64,000 bases of DNA. Origin: Plumapathes pennacea. Taxonomy: Eukaryota; Cnidaria; Anthozoa; Antipatharia; Myriopathidae. A model generated the notes under the pieces. It was not told the DNA's origin and made no database searches. It was given only the letters and a program-made list of their open reading frames with translations. The translations under genes and the position numbers were made by a program. Of this stretch, positions 9,791 through 21,700 are shown piece by piece. The stretch is taken from contig OZ038464.1 in NCBI GenBank assembly GCA_964036295.1, positions 4,777,501-4,841,500 of the forward strand, given 5' to 3'. The number at the start of each line of letters is the position of its first letter. Within the stretch, counting starts at the first letter, position 1.

Positions 9791-11700
9791 TGTGAGAAGC
9801 ACGATGCTGACTACTGCAATTTGAGCGCCGAGTTTATTTCGGAGGTAAAATATTCTGCATGGAGTCTCCTGTATTGGACCTGAATTTACTGCAAAAATCT
9901 TAGCCGAGTTATTTGAGATTGGAGCCGTTCACTTCCGCTTTGATTCTGGAGTAGGAATAGGGCGAGTTAGGGATGAAAGTCTATTTATGGCTCTGGCGCA
10001 GGTGCAAATCCACACAATCGGTCGAAGTATGACAAAGTTTCAACGCTCTTCTGGTGGTATATTATAATTTATTGCAGTAATTCCCGCTCTCTCCAACAGG
10101 TAAGAGACTCCAGTAAACAAAAAACAGCGCTTACACACTCTGAGCCCAGGCACAACTCATTTGAGGACATCGTCTAGACTTATAATTTTGGCTGTAGCTT
10201 CTTTCACTACTTGGACTTTTGTTCGGGGACAGCGAAAACGAAGATTATTGTACGCCCTGACTGTTTGCCGATCGCCTTCGAATGAGCTGCTCCGATACGC
10301 GATCGAGTACATGCAATTCTTGTGGATACGGGTCGACAACTAAATATATATAACCGTGGGGTAACCGTCTCGTTCGCAACTCATCACGTATATACAGTTT
10401 GGATCGAGCTCTAGTAACAGTTGCTGGCAAACTCTTGTTGCGCTCGTCAAACACAAACCATCAGGATCGCGTGATTAGAAAATCCGATATGTTTTCCGCG
10501 TCTAGGCAGCTACATAAACCATTTTGCCTGTGCATTGCATAAAAAGCAAAGTTGGCTTTCTTTGAGTGTACAGCCTGGCTTCAATATGATCGCCTATTTT
10601 ACACAAAGTATCGCTGAAATCGCTGTAATAGGGTTTCTGTTTGAATTGCCAGAATTAATCACAAGGATCATATTACAACTTTTGGCGGATTTCTTGTTGC
10701 AGGGGTGTGGACTTGCTTCGAGGCATCAGAACTCTACTCTGTACTGACAAGCATAACGTCTGCTCGTACTCCATTTTTAATATTTCTCGTAGCGGTGAAA
10801 GCGCATGAATCTACTTGGTCTTGATGCAGGTGTCATTTTGCTTTTCTCGACAGACGCCAGATGGTGTAGAGTATTTGGCTGTACACAGATTCCTTTGAAA
10901 CTTGCTGTGTTTCTGGAAGTTGTTACGTCGGTTTACTAACATTCATATATTGAGATAAGACCGTTTGATTTCTAAACTTATGAATATGAGAATATGAAAG
11001 GTCGCGCGCGCGGATAATGTTGCAAGTTTTAGCTTCCACTCGAGACGGCAAGCTAAATAAGGTTGTCAGTATATATTGCAGGACTGTATAGTTTTTACTG
11101 AAAGCGGCTAATCCAATATTCGAATTCTATAGCCGGGTTCGGTGACTGTAATAATATTGTCTTGTAGACATATAACTAGTTTCTATCCCATCTACTACAA
11201 GTTGTTCTTGTTTGTCGGTGTGAATGATATTCATGTTGTCAGGCCCCTCAGGCAGTGACGCTTGTGTTCCGTTCTTTTGCGGTTTCTTCTTTGACATCAT
11301 GCTGTTTCATTTCAATTCATAGAGAGCATCTATTGTGTGTTCGTTTAGCCTCCTCGGCTGTATCAGTGTATTGTTAGGATTTTTCCTGATGGTATTTTGC
11401 AGAGGTTTTTTTTCGTTGTTTGGATATAATCCACTGCGTATCAACTTGCTTTTAATAGTTAGAGTACACACACAGCTGTGGAAGCAGCGATGACTTATTA
11501 TACGCACTCAAATGTTTCGCTCAAAAGTTTTCATTTATAGAATCCATTAGACTAAGCAGAAGCACAAACCGTTTTTCACTTAAAAGTACAAATCGCATGT
11601 GCGTAATCTGACGTGCGACTCTATGGCCTGGATGTACCATGGCGTGACTTCACTCGATACGTGATAGAATTTTAAAGCAGCTCGAACTTTTACAATCTCA
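9790..11700 (+). repeat. Leader-like block A1 (first of three copies)
   Basis: Sequence from the GAGAAGCACGATGCTGACTACTG motif (9,797) to the CGATACGTGATAGAATTTTAAAG motif (about 11,660) recurs at 13,953-16,000, offset about 4.16-4.30 kb. In unit 2 the first ~850 bp recur at 48,725-49,565. Within it: TATTTATGG near 9,983, a small conserved ATG frame at 10,161, and a conserved TTGGCTTTCTTTGAGTGTAC block near 10,550. Confidence 0.75.
10161..10343 (+). other. Possible signal-peptide leader ORF, copy A1
   Basis: The frame begins MRTSSRLIILAVASFTTW followed by TFVRGQRK: a basic start, a hydrophobic core and a V-R-G/Q site resembling a secretory signal peptide and cleavage region. The first ~30 codons are conserved with 14,395 and 49,044, after which the three frames diverge or stop. 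All three keep a GT right after the conserved ATT (here ATT-GTACGC), which could be a splice donor. The phase (2) does not match the phase-1 NLR acceptor at 18,078, so a link to that gene is not shown. It may be a duplicated first exon of an unidentified secreted protein, or chance. Confidence 0.3.
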
Positions 11701-11774
11701 TACAGCTGGTAAGAAACTCAGTAGTAAAATGGTCAATCGAAGAATGACACAGTGAGCGTTCACAATGTTTTACG

Positions 11775-11813
11775 GTTTGTTTGTTTGTTTGTTTGTTTGT
11801 TTGTTTGTTTGTT
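11775..11813. repeat. (TTTG)n microsatellite
   Basis: About nine tandem TTTG units, ending in TTTTTTG. An ORF running through it gives only an artificial repetitive peptide. Shorter TTTG runs occur near 1,975-2,005 and 36,370-36,390. Confidence 0.9.
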
Positions 11814-11814
11814 T

Positions 11815-13950
11815 TTTGTTTCATTAAATCTGTTCTTGCACCATTGCGAAACCCAGATCAGCAGCCTGCGTATACAGCCGTCTCTAGTTTCTTGGAGAGC
11901 ATTTTGTGAAACGTGTCTCAAAATGAAGTTTTGCCGCTGGATCAGTGAATTTTTGGACAATACAGGCCACATTAAAAATTCCTTGTATGACAAAATTTTG
12001 TGATGCAGTCTACTATTCTGTTTTCGTTCTGTTAGATGCATGAATATTCTGGAAATGGAAACTGTTCAACACAGAATAAGGCTTCATTAAATGGACTGTA
12101 AACATTGTTTTAAGCTGTAGCTTTTACTAGCGGCTCATAGTTAGATATTATAGAGATTCATTTTGTCTCGCAAGTCACAAGAAAACCAATTGTCGCGTGG
12201 GTATATTTGTTCCTCTGTATTTGAGTGATCTTTTCGCAGCTGACAGCCCGAATCTGTAATGCACCAAATCTCTGCCTGCGGATGTTTTTGTGAAAAAATA
12301 TTGCCTTTGTTGCTTTGATTAACAGGTATTTGTCTCAGGGTGCCTCAAATGAATGGTATGTTGCTGCTGAAAGATAAATTATTTAAAAGTGTTGTGCGCA
12401 AGTGAAAAGTGACACATTTTTCAGCCAATGTTCACCATTATTAAGAATCTATTCCAGCGCGTGAAACCAAAGCGTATTTTATGTATTATGGACTAAAGCG
12501 AGAACCTTTCATAATTTCACCATACAAAGGACATGCTTCAACAATCTTTTTAGATGAAATTACAAAGACATTCCGACTGGTAAACACTGAGACAGCCCAT
12601 TTTGTTCAAAATAGCCCCAGCTGAACATTGAGCATGTTGTTCCTCTTTCCAGATATTTCCTGTGAGAATGGAAGTCCTGTGCTTACGCCCTGCACTTCAT
12701 ATCCGTATTTTATGTTCGCGTAAATCGCGTGACTTGATTTAAGTGGCATAATTGTATTACGTCACGGTTTTGTAAACTTTACTCGACAAAATCAGATTGA
12801 AGCATTGTGTGAGCTTACAGATAGATTAATAGCAGACTGAGCCGAACTCAAATCCATTCTTTGAGCTAATTTGCATTATTTATTGATCAATTCTAGCAGT
12901 TTGAATCCCCCATGCCATGGCTCACAGCTGGAATTGACCGATGCATTGTAGCCACATGAAAAGCGAGACGTTTAAAAGTTCACACACATATTCCAAAACC
13001 GGAAGGTATTCTGTAGTTACTCCACTCAGTAAACTTTTCGTCCATAAACAAAATCAAAACTGTGCATAAAATTAATCGGCTTTCATGTCAAAATTAGAAA
13101 TGAAGTGTATAAATTGAAAGGACTGCTTGACCTCTTTACACTCGATACGTGCTGGAATTTCAAAAGCAGTTTGTAGCATGTTTCCGCTCTGAGACAACTG
13201 ACAAACGGGTAAAACGGTGCCTCGAGGAGAGAGACAATCGAAAGCGACTCGAACGCCGAGAATTTGAAGCCTTTACGGTAATCATTTTATCTTTCACTTT
13301 GTGTGGGTTTGTGTGCGGTTATCAAGTCTGCAAAACCAGTTCAACCGATTCCTCAAGTCTCGATAGCTTTTAGTCTAGAAAGTTCATAAATGTCGATTCG
13401 CCTGCCTCCTGAAAAAAATATTATGTCAGTCCAACATAGAAATAGCTAGCTAACAAGAATGGCTTCTCTTGTTTTTCAGCAGATTCTACCCGTCAGTTGC
13501 TCAGCTTTGTTTCGGTGCGGTGCAGTTTCTTAGATTTAGAAGTAAGTATTATTCTGCTGATAATCCTAAAATCAGAATTATCTTTTATTTGCTTTACCGC
13601 AGCCGTGGCAAAACATCAATGTGATCGTGGTCGATCAGTTTGCAAAGTGTTTTCACAACGGAATTGGGTTTATATTTCAAGACTAGTAATAAACCCGAAT
13701 TCGCTTGTGGTCAATCGGCATGGCGGCTTCGGTGCCCTTTTCTCAAAGCTTACCATTTTTCGAGTTTTTTATTATCTGTTTTCAGTCTGCGTTCTGACCG
13801 TCCAGCTTTGTATCGTGCTTCTCGTCCGGCAGCAAAACTTTACCAATACTGCAAGAGAACAAGCATAACGCGTTTGCTGGTATCCAAAGTTAAGAATTTC
13901 GCTCAGTGGAAAGTAGTATTAAACTACTTGTAATGATCTGAACACAGTGA
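11815..13950. other. Unit-1-only non-coding stretch
   Basis: This lies in the roughly 4.5 kb missing from unit 2. Open frames at 13,149-13,373 and 13,497-13,868 (123 codons, hydrophobic segments) are not recognisable and cannot be tested against the second unit. The motif CACTCGATACGTG near 13,140 echoes the end of block A1, suggesting a further degraded fragment of the same block. Confidence 0.4.
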
Positions 13951-13952
13951 AG

Positions 13953-16000
13953 TGTGAGAAGCACGATGCTGACTACTGTAAATTGGGCACCAAGTTTATT
14001 TCTGCGTGGAATCTCGTGTTACCAGACCCAATTACTGCAAAAACGACAGCCGAGATATTTTAGATTCGAGCCGTTCACTGATCCGCTTTGATTCAGGAGT
14101 AGGAATGGGTCGAGTTCGGATGTGAGTCTATTTATAGTTCTGACGCACGCGGAAATCCACACGAGGCTGGGCAACTGCTCCGTTGTTTCGTTTAGCGATC
14201 CATTGAAGCTCAACAAAGGTTCTGATCAACGTCCTCTCGGTTTGGTTCAGTGCAATCGATCGAAGTTCGACAAAAGTTCAGCGCGCTTCCGGTGGTATAT
14301 TATAATTTATTGCAGTGATTCCCGCTCTCCAACAGGTGAGAGACTCCATGAAACAGAAAACAGCGCTTATACACTGAGGCCAGGCACAATTCGCATGAAG
14401 ACATCGTCTAGACTTGTAGTTTTGGCTTTATCTTCTTTCACTATTTCGACGTTTGTTCGGGGACAGCGAAAAGGAAGATCATTGTTAGCTCTGTGACTGT
14501 TCGCCGGCCGCCTTCTGCTAAATGAGCTGCTCCGACACGCGAACGACCCATGCATTTTTTGTTGAAACGGGTCGACCACTAAAAAATTATAGCCGTGTGC
14601 TGACCGTCTCGTTCGCAATTCATCGCGTATATACACTTTGGATTCGAACACAAGTAAAATCAAAAGTTGTAGGCAAACTTTTGTTGCGCTCTTCAGACAG
14701 TCAGGATCGCGTGATTAGAAAATTCCGTATGTTTTCAGCTTCTGAGGCAGCTCCATAAACCATTTTGCCTGGGCATCAAAAGCAGAGTTGGCTTTCTTTG
14801 AGTGTACAGCCTGGCTTTAATATTACACAAAGTATCGCTGAAATCGCTGTGATTTTTGTGAAGCGTTTCTGTTTGATCGCCATAATTCACCACAAGGCAT
14901 TTCTGGGATCATATTACAACTTTTGGCGGATTCAGCTGTGGTATAATAGCAGCTAGGGGTGTGAACTTGTGTCACGGCATCAAAACTTTAACTAAAGTTG
15001 TGAGAGAAAGTTCTGTATTGACAAGTACAACGTTTGCTCATACCCCATTTTTAAGATTTCTCTCAGCGTTAAAAGTAGATAAAACTACTTGGTTTTGACG
15101 TAGCATGCCATTTCGCTTTTCCCGTTAGATCACACGAACAACCGACAGACGCCAGATGGTATTTGGCTGTACAGCATTTGGCAGATTCTTTTGAAACCAG
15201 CGGTGCTTCTGGAAGTTGCTACGCTGACTTGCACACTGATTTATACAGTATAAAAGTAGAAACGTTTGATTTCTAATACTATGAAAATGATAGTCGCGTG
15301 AAAAAGTGTTGTAAGTTTTTAATTTCCACTGATTGAGACACAGCAAGCCAAATGTTTCATGTTTCAGATCCCACTGAACCAAAACGGTCTATCAATATAA
15401 ATTGCAAGACTGTATGATTTTTACTGAAAGCGGATGAGCTAATGATCGCATATTATAAGTTATGTTACTGCAATAAAATTATGTTGTAGACCTTACTAAT
15501 TTTCATCCCATCTACTACAAGCCGATCTTGTTTGTCGGTGTGAATGATATTCATGTTGGCAGGCCCCTAAGGCGCTTGTGTTCCATTCTTTTGCGGTTTC
15601 TTTGTAAACATGACGAAGTTTCACAGAGAGCATAACTATTGTGTGTTCGTTTAGCCTTGCCGTTCTAAAAATCACTGCATGGTTAGTATTTGTCCTGATA
15701 ATATTTTGCGCGCAGAGGGTTTCCTTATTGTTTGAATATAATCCACACTGCGTATCAACTGTCCGGCTTTACTGGCTTTAGCTGGCGTTCATACAGCTGT
15801 GGTACCTGCGATGACTTAGACCCTCTAAACTTGTCGTGCAAGATGTTCATTTATAAAGGCCTTAAAACTGAGCAGAAACATAAACCACTTTCCACTCAAA
15901 AATACAAATCGAATGAGTAATAACCAGACTCCCGTACCATGGCGTGACCTCCACGCGATACGTGATAGAATTTTAAAGCTCGAACTATACCGCTCTCCTG
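13953..16000 (+). repeat. Leader-like block A2 (second copy)
   Basis: This is a tandem duplicate of 9,790-11,700 with moderate divergence and several indels. It carries a TATTTATAG motif near 14,128, a small leader-like frame at 14,395-14,496, and the conserved TTGGCTTTCTTTGAGTGTAC block near 14,788. Unit 2 joins directly into sequence equivalent to about 14,033, so its single copy corresponds to A2. A third diverged fragment follows at about 16,185-16,350. Confidence 0.75.
14395..14496 (+). other. Possible signal-peptide leader ORF, copy A2
   Basis: A 33-codon frame beginning MKTSSRLVVLALSSFTIS and continuing TFVRGQRK. It has the same layout as A1: basic start, hydrophobic core, V-R-G before Q. 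The retained dinucleotide GT after ATT is ATT-GTTAGC here. Upstream, TATTTATAG near 14,128 is a plausible TATA-like element, and a possible tiny exon lies between TTATTGCAG and the CAACAG-GTGAGA donor near 14,336. Function unknown. Confidence 0.3.
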
Positions 16001-16684
16001 GCAACAAACAGATTTTAGTTTGCACTCGAGAGAGAAAATTAAGGTTTCACATCTAATGTTCTCGTTATACGTAACCAAACCAACAAGGCTGTTTTAATGA
16101 ACTAACTTACCCAGTGTTTTAAGATTTTGAGTTCTGTGTATACTACTGAATATTCTCTTATAATCTTGTTTTATTCATGACTAGTTAGGTCCCTCAGGCA
16201 ACGACGCGAACATTCTCGATCTTTCAAAGTTTCTTTTATGAAATTGTGATCGCACCCATTATGTTTGTTTTGCCTTTTCGTCCTGTATCAGTGGCTAGGA
16301 TTCGTCACTGACGATATTTTCCAGACGTTTTCTCGCAATTTTTAGCACTTCATGAATTAACTTGGAGTAACTAAACTTGTCAGAATTGTAAGCTTCCATT
16401 CATACACTGAAACTAAACAGAATAATATTCGGAAATTATTAATGAAGTTTGCGTGACCTCAAATTCCGCGTACGTAAAAGGAGTGAGGGCTATAGAGGTG
16501 AAATGGTTGCTCCAAAGAAGTACACAATGAACAGCGCCCCAAACCATGAGAGTTGAACTTTTGACGGTTTTGTTTTATCTATTTTATACTTTTGAAAAGT
16601 AGAACCCCACCTGAACAAAGTATTACAATTCGATCACGCTCATCTATCGGTAATACTTTAGTTCGCGCTGCGCTAGCTTCATTG

Positions 16685-16926
16685 CAGCCCCGACGAGCTT
16701 AGGATTGGATACCGTGTCTTCATCTTGTCTCAGAAGAAAAAGCGATAACTACGGTGAATATAACGGTTTTATCTTCAACACTGATACACGCCGGGTCAGG
16801 AGAGCGCCTGAAGGGGCAATTAGGGAAAAACGTTTGTGTCTTTTATCCGGTGGAGTAGTGAAACTTTGCAGCATGACAGATTGTTCAATTTCAACCAATC
16901 GTATGACTTTTGTTTTTCGATTTTAG
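16685..16926 (+). other. Conserved 73-codon ORF upstream of NLR gene 1
   Basis: An ATG frame of 73 codons is preserved in length and frame in unit 2 (50,189-50,410) with about eight replacements. I do not recognise the product. It ends just before an E2F-like/CRE-like motif pair. It could be part of an upstream exon or 5' region of the NLR gene, or simply sequence in a young duplicate that has had no time to acquire stops. Confidence 0.2.
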
Positions 16927-16936
16927 CGTTTTCTTT

Positions 16937-16957
16937 TTTGGCGGGAGAATGACGTCA
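16937..16957 (+). promoter_or_regulatory. E2F-like and CRE-like motif pair upstream of NLR gene 1
   Basis: TTTGGCGGGA (16,937-16,946, E2F-like) lies directly beside TGACGTCA (16,950-16,957, perfect CRE/ATF palindrome), about 1.1 kb upstream of the first NLR exon found. Both motifs are unchanged in unit 2 (50,421-50,441) although neighbouring bases differ. No TATA box is evident close by. A role in transcription is inferred only. Confidence 0.3.
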
Positions 16958-17550
16958 CAAAGTTTTTTTCAGGTGTTGGCACAAATGATGATTGATTTGG
17001 AAAGAACACTGATGTTTAGGCAAATTGAAAATACGAAAAAATATTGAACCGCACCTCTAAATCCTCTTGATCACGTATGAGAAATGCGGTTTCCTCTGCA
17101 TAAGTACGCTACCTCTGCAAGAGGCACAGGAAGTGTGAGACAACCAAAACATGATTTCTGGATAACGTCCCAGCGAAAACTGAGCACAAATGTTAAGGTT
17201 AAACCCTGAACAGGGTTCTGTTGTTCCCAGGCCTCAGGAATCTGGAATAGATCAGTAGTGAATATTTTTATTGCTTACTGAGTGTTGGCAAAGAAATTGA
17301 AAGGCTCTGTATGGAGCATTGAATTATTTGCTATCACGAAAAAGAAATCTGTCATTGCCACACCGATAATATGGTATTCATATACGCATGTATGTAGCCC
17401 AAGATGAAGGAAATGATTTTGACATGTTCAAGTACTATTTTTCAGGGTGTAGTGAAATGTACAGAATGGTATGTGTCTAAACTTCAGTCGAGTAATCCCC
17501 CTTCCCCACCACAACATAACTTTAGTCTATATGCTGCTGCTCCGAGTATT

Positions 17551-17798
17551 TACCCTTTCAGTTAGTGTGTCACGTGACCTGAAATGGCCATTTCAGGTCA
17601 CTGGGACAACACGCCAAAATAACATTCCAAAATAACAACAAAACGTTACTTGCCAGACGTTTGCTCGCTCATTTGGATATTCCTGGGCGAATTATCTGAT
17701 TGAGAGTGAAAAGTCCGGTAACACTGTGATATCTTATTGGTACTTAGAGACGCATGTTGTCCCATTTCAGGTCACGTGACACACTAACTGAAGGGTCA
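17551..17798. mobile_element. TIR MITE with CACGTGAC-rich ends, unit 1
   Basis: The left arm CCCTTTCAGTTAGTGTGTCA continuing CGTGACCTGAAATGG is mirrored at 17,760-17,798 (CCATTTCAGGTCACGTGACA and onward to GAAGGGTCA), giving inverted ends of about 38 bp. The unit-1 copy has an additional inverted scrap (CCATTTCAGGTCACT) beside the left arm that unit 2 lacks. It has no coding capacity and lies about 280 bp upstream of the first NLR exon. Confidence 0.75.
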
Positions 17799-18077
17799 AT
17801 TAACTATGTGTGATGAACTGCTATGTTTACATATCCTTGCTTGATATGCCTGTACAATTCTTGGACTGGACTGTTTGATAGGTGTACACGTAGGTGATCC
17901 CTAAATAATTTGTTGATAAAAAATGTGTTTCATATAAAAACAAGCATTCAGTGTTCAGTACTGCACCCTGTTTGTGTACAACCAAAAAATTATTTGAGCA
18001 AAGTACAGTATATTTATTACATAATAATGTATACAATAGTCTACTTGTGCTGATCTGATGGTATTTTCTTTCTCCAG

Positions 18078-18728
18078 CTGAGGACATCATTCTTCCAGCA
18101 ATGGCTTTTTTCAGGGAAGCCCAAGCTTATAGCCGGCCAGAAAAAAAAGATAAAAAAGGTAGTTCCCTGTATACTATCAGAGAAGATACACATACCCCTG
18201 GACAAGATGTTAACAGATTAGGAACAGCATGTGCAGTGAAGAAGAAGATAGGAAAGACAAACGAATATTGTCTGATGACATGGAACAAAGTTGGACGAAA
18301 CGCCACTCAAGGATTGACAGCGGAGCGATGTTTGTTTCAGGAACGCAAAGCAAAGCATGAGAGCATGAAGATTGACAGCCCTTCGGAAGAAAATGGCATT
18401 TCTTACTTTGAAGTGAAAAAACCGAAGTGTTATTTGAACTTAATTGATCATAAGTTGTCCAAAGAGGAGTTGAAAGATTTTCAAGAATGCTTTTCAGCTT
18501 ATACTTTCATAGACAAAGTGGTAATACAACTTGAGTTTAAGCTGCACCATGGAAAATATGAACTGATTAAAATCACACCAGAAGAGCAGCGTAGATTTGA
18601 CAGGAATTGTGCCATTGGAGCACCCATCATTGTTGAGTTGGGTGGAAAAGACACAGTCATTGGTGTCCTGGGCATTAAGTCACCTGATGGCAAACTTGTG
18701 CCTGTTTTCCATGAACATGTTGGCATGG
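18078..18728 (+). CDS. NLR gene 1 exon: degenerate trypsin-like N-terminal domain
   Basis: Acceptor TTTCTCCAG at 18,077, donor GTATGT at 18,729, phase 1 at both ends. Two stretches recall a trypsin-like fold: an early NRLGTACAV...YCLMTWNKV segment, where a protease would have a His after the strand (here WNKV), and a late NCAIGAPIIVELGG...TVIGVLGI segment, where GSP would hold the nucleophile (here GAP). The catalytic His and Ser would both be missing, so this would be a pseudo-protease or binding module. The middle is rich in K and E. Assignment is by pattern only. Between units about 16 codons are replaced, about 7 changes are silent and one codon is lost, the highest coding divergence outside the LRRs. 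In-frame ATG is at 18,101. Confidence 0.65.
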
Positions 18729-21700
18729 GTATGTAAAAATTAATGCAGATATCCCCTCCCAAATAATTGCATTTACTTGTGAGCTAATGATCTTAATTTA
18801 CTAGTAAGCATATAATTAGAAACATGGAATTTCAAACAGTGTTGTACTGTACTGTAGATTAGTACACAATTTCTATCCCTGAGTTGGATGGGACTTTTCT
18901 AATTTTAAAATCTGCTTTTCTTTACATTCTACAGTTATCACTCTTATTGGCATTCCCTTGATTTAGTGAGAACTAGAGTGTGTGATGGAAAGAGAATGGG
19001 AAAGGGAAGGAGTGTCAGAGAGAGCAAGGACAGCTACAAATACAACTCTGATTGTCCACCAACAACTGTATAGTCATTTCAGTGCTTGATATTAACACTT
19101 GTTTGGTTGGGCAGGTAAATTTAAGGCCGGGCAACCAGATATTATGAAACATTCTATTGCTTGAAGTCAATCTACAGTCCAAAGTACAACCAACCTAAAA
19201 CCTTAATGTCAAGCATTGCATTTTTGTTATTACACAGCATACCCATTAGAACCACCTCAGAATGTGAGATTTCCTCACAAAGATTCAACAAGTATTCTGG
19301 TACAGTGGGATGAAGTACCACAGGGTGATCAGAATAGAGTCATCAAGGGATACAAGGTCATGTGTACAGCATCACAGAGTGGAGTACAAAAGACGAAAAC
19401 AGTGTCTGCTCCAACTAATTCTCTACGCCTGAGAGAGCTGGACAAATTCACAGAGTATGACATCAGTGTCCTGGCGTTCACTGCTGCTGGAGATGGACCA
19501 GCAAGTTCTGCCATGAGAGTGAAGACAGCTGAAGACAGTAAGTTATCTTAATATTGTTTCTTGTGATATTAAAGTATGAGGCTGAGGCTTAGCAGAAGAG
19601 GCTCTGCAAGTAACATTTTACTCGTTCCTGCCCATAACGAATTATCAAATGGCGCTAGCAAATATTACTTCTTGTTCACCTTGTGAGTCTATGTCAATAA
19701 GGCTACAGTATTGTATTGTTTTAGTTAATTTAGACGGTAGTTTAGTTAAGTCTAGGTACTGAAAGCTATATGGCCATGTTTTATACAGGTAGAATAACTC
19801 TGGTTATTAGGGACAGGGCATATACAAATCAGGGGAGGACGATGGCAATGTTGGTGAAACAAAACTAATCACAGAAGACAAAAGGAGCACACGAATATTT
19901 GAAATTAACGCGATCTCTGGGTCATTGTGCTCTCGCCTGAGACTCCAAAATAATGCTTCTTTTTTAGGTTGTCAGGATGTGGACGACAGTTTGAGAAATA
20001 TGACAGTCATTCTTACTAGTAAGAAATGATAATAAAAGCAATGAACCTTGGCAAAAATGGAAGAAATTGAGAATCGAATGCCTTTTATGTGAGGTTTTTA
20101 TTCCATGAGAGGTCCGGGACTTTCTAAATCAACTTCAGTGATTCCTTCTGTTGGCCAACCAGCCACGACCATGACTGACCATTCACAATCGACCTAATGC
20201 AGTATGCTCCTCTCAGACGGGAAAGAATTTGAGAAATGAATTTATTTTCCTGTTGACCTATTAGGACCCAGCTCCCCTCCTCAGAATGTCACAGCTCGCA
20301 ACAATGGCCCAACAAGTATTCTGGTGCAGTGGGACGAAGTGCCGCAAGACGATCAGAATGGAGTCATTACAGAATATGCAGTTCTGTTCAAAGATTTAAA
20401 GAGTGGAATAGAGGACAGGAAAACAGTGAATGCTCCAACTAAGATTCTTGAACTGAGTTCACTGAAGAAATCAAGCAACTACAACATTAGTGTGCAGGCT
20501 TCTACAGCAGCTGGAGCTGGACCAAGAAGTGACGTCAAGACAGTAGCAACACCTGAAGGAGGTAAGTATCAATATTGTGTTCAATATAGAAAAAAACCTT
20601 TCCCGTTTTGGATGCCACAAAGCAGTTGAGCTTACAGGGTTTTCTTTTTGGTAATAAAAACTCGTCATGACGTCATGACAGATCAAGATGTAGAGATACT
20701 GGGGCTGATGATATAGTTTTCCAAATTGAGTAAGATGAGACTGAATGAAAAGAAAAACGAGAAGAGAAGAAAACTACGGATCACGAGTCAAGACAGTCTT
20801 CTGAGTTGAGAAGATCCCCTTTTCTGACAAACCAACTATTCTGTGCATGCTGTACGTGGATTTATTATATAGACACGAGTGTTTTACTGGAAAATATACC
20901 GTGCGTAAAATCCATACGAAACTACATCCGGGACCTAAGTGGCGTATTTTCCATATCCTCACTAGTGAGGATATCGTTGGCATCATTTCTCGCTTTTGCA
21001 CGGTTGTTTGTGCAATTTCTCGTAAAACACTCGTGTCTAATATGATAAAAAGAAAATTACATGGTGGATTGAAGATATGGATTTTACTTTCGAGTGGTAA
21101 AAACAACATTTTACTCACTCGCGAAGCGCTCGTTCATAAAATACAGTATTGTTTTTACCACTCGAAAATAAAATTCATATCTTCACGCCGCCGTGTAATA
21201 TCCTCTATGTATATTCATACCATTGAAATGACTAGATAAATTAATGTTATCAAAAATTGTTCGTTTTTATATCTAACAATAACATAAACACATACATTAA
21301 AAAAAAAACAGATGGAGTGGATAAACAGCCACAGGTAGAGAAATATATACTCAGCTAGGGTTGCCATTGTGTTGGAAAAGTCAGGCAAAAGTTCATTTTT
21401 TCAAAATCATGGAAAAGTCAGCGAATTTTGCATCAAGTCAAGGAAAAGTCTGGACTCTCGTCAAAGTCATTGGAGAAGCTTCGATAATGATTATGCACAA
21501 GACAATGTCATTTCAAAAACATTTTTATGAAGATGAAGAAAAACAGTGTGATAACCTTCAAAAGAAACTCAAGCGAATGCAAAGTTAAGGGAAATCATGT
21601 TCATCGGTTAAATGTACATCATACATGGTCATTAATTTTTTTTTCTAGTCAGTAAAATCAGGTAATATTTATTATCTCAATGAGTGGTAACACTGGTATT

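Noticed and set aside
13497-13868. 123-codon hydrophobic plus ORF
   Set aside because: It has no recognisable family, splice support or second copy. It is kept only as part of the unit-1-specific stretch.
20774-21239. Overlapping ORFs on both strands in the intron
   Set aside because: They fall in the foldback element; both strands being open reflects palindromic sequence, and no splice context supports them.
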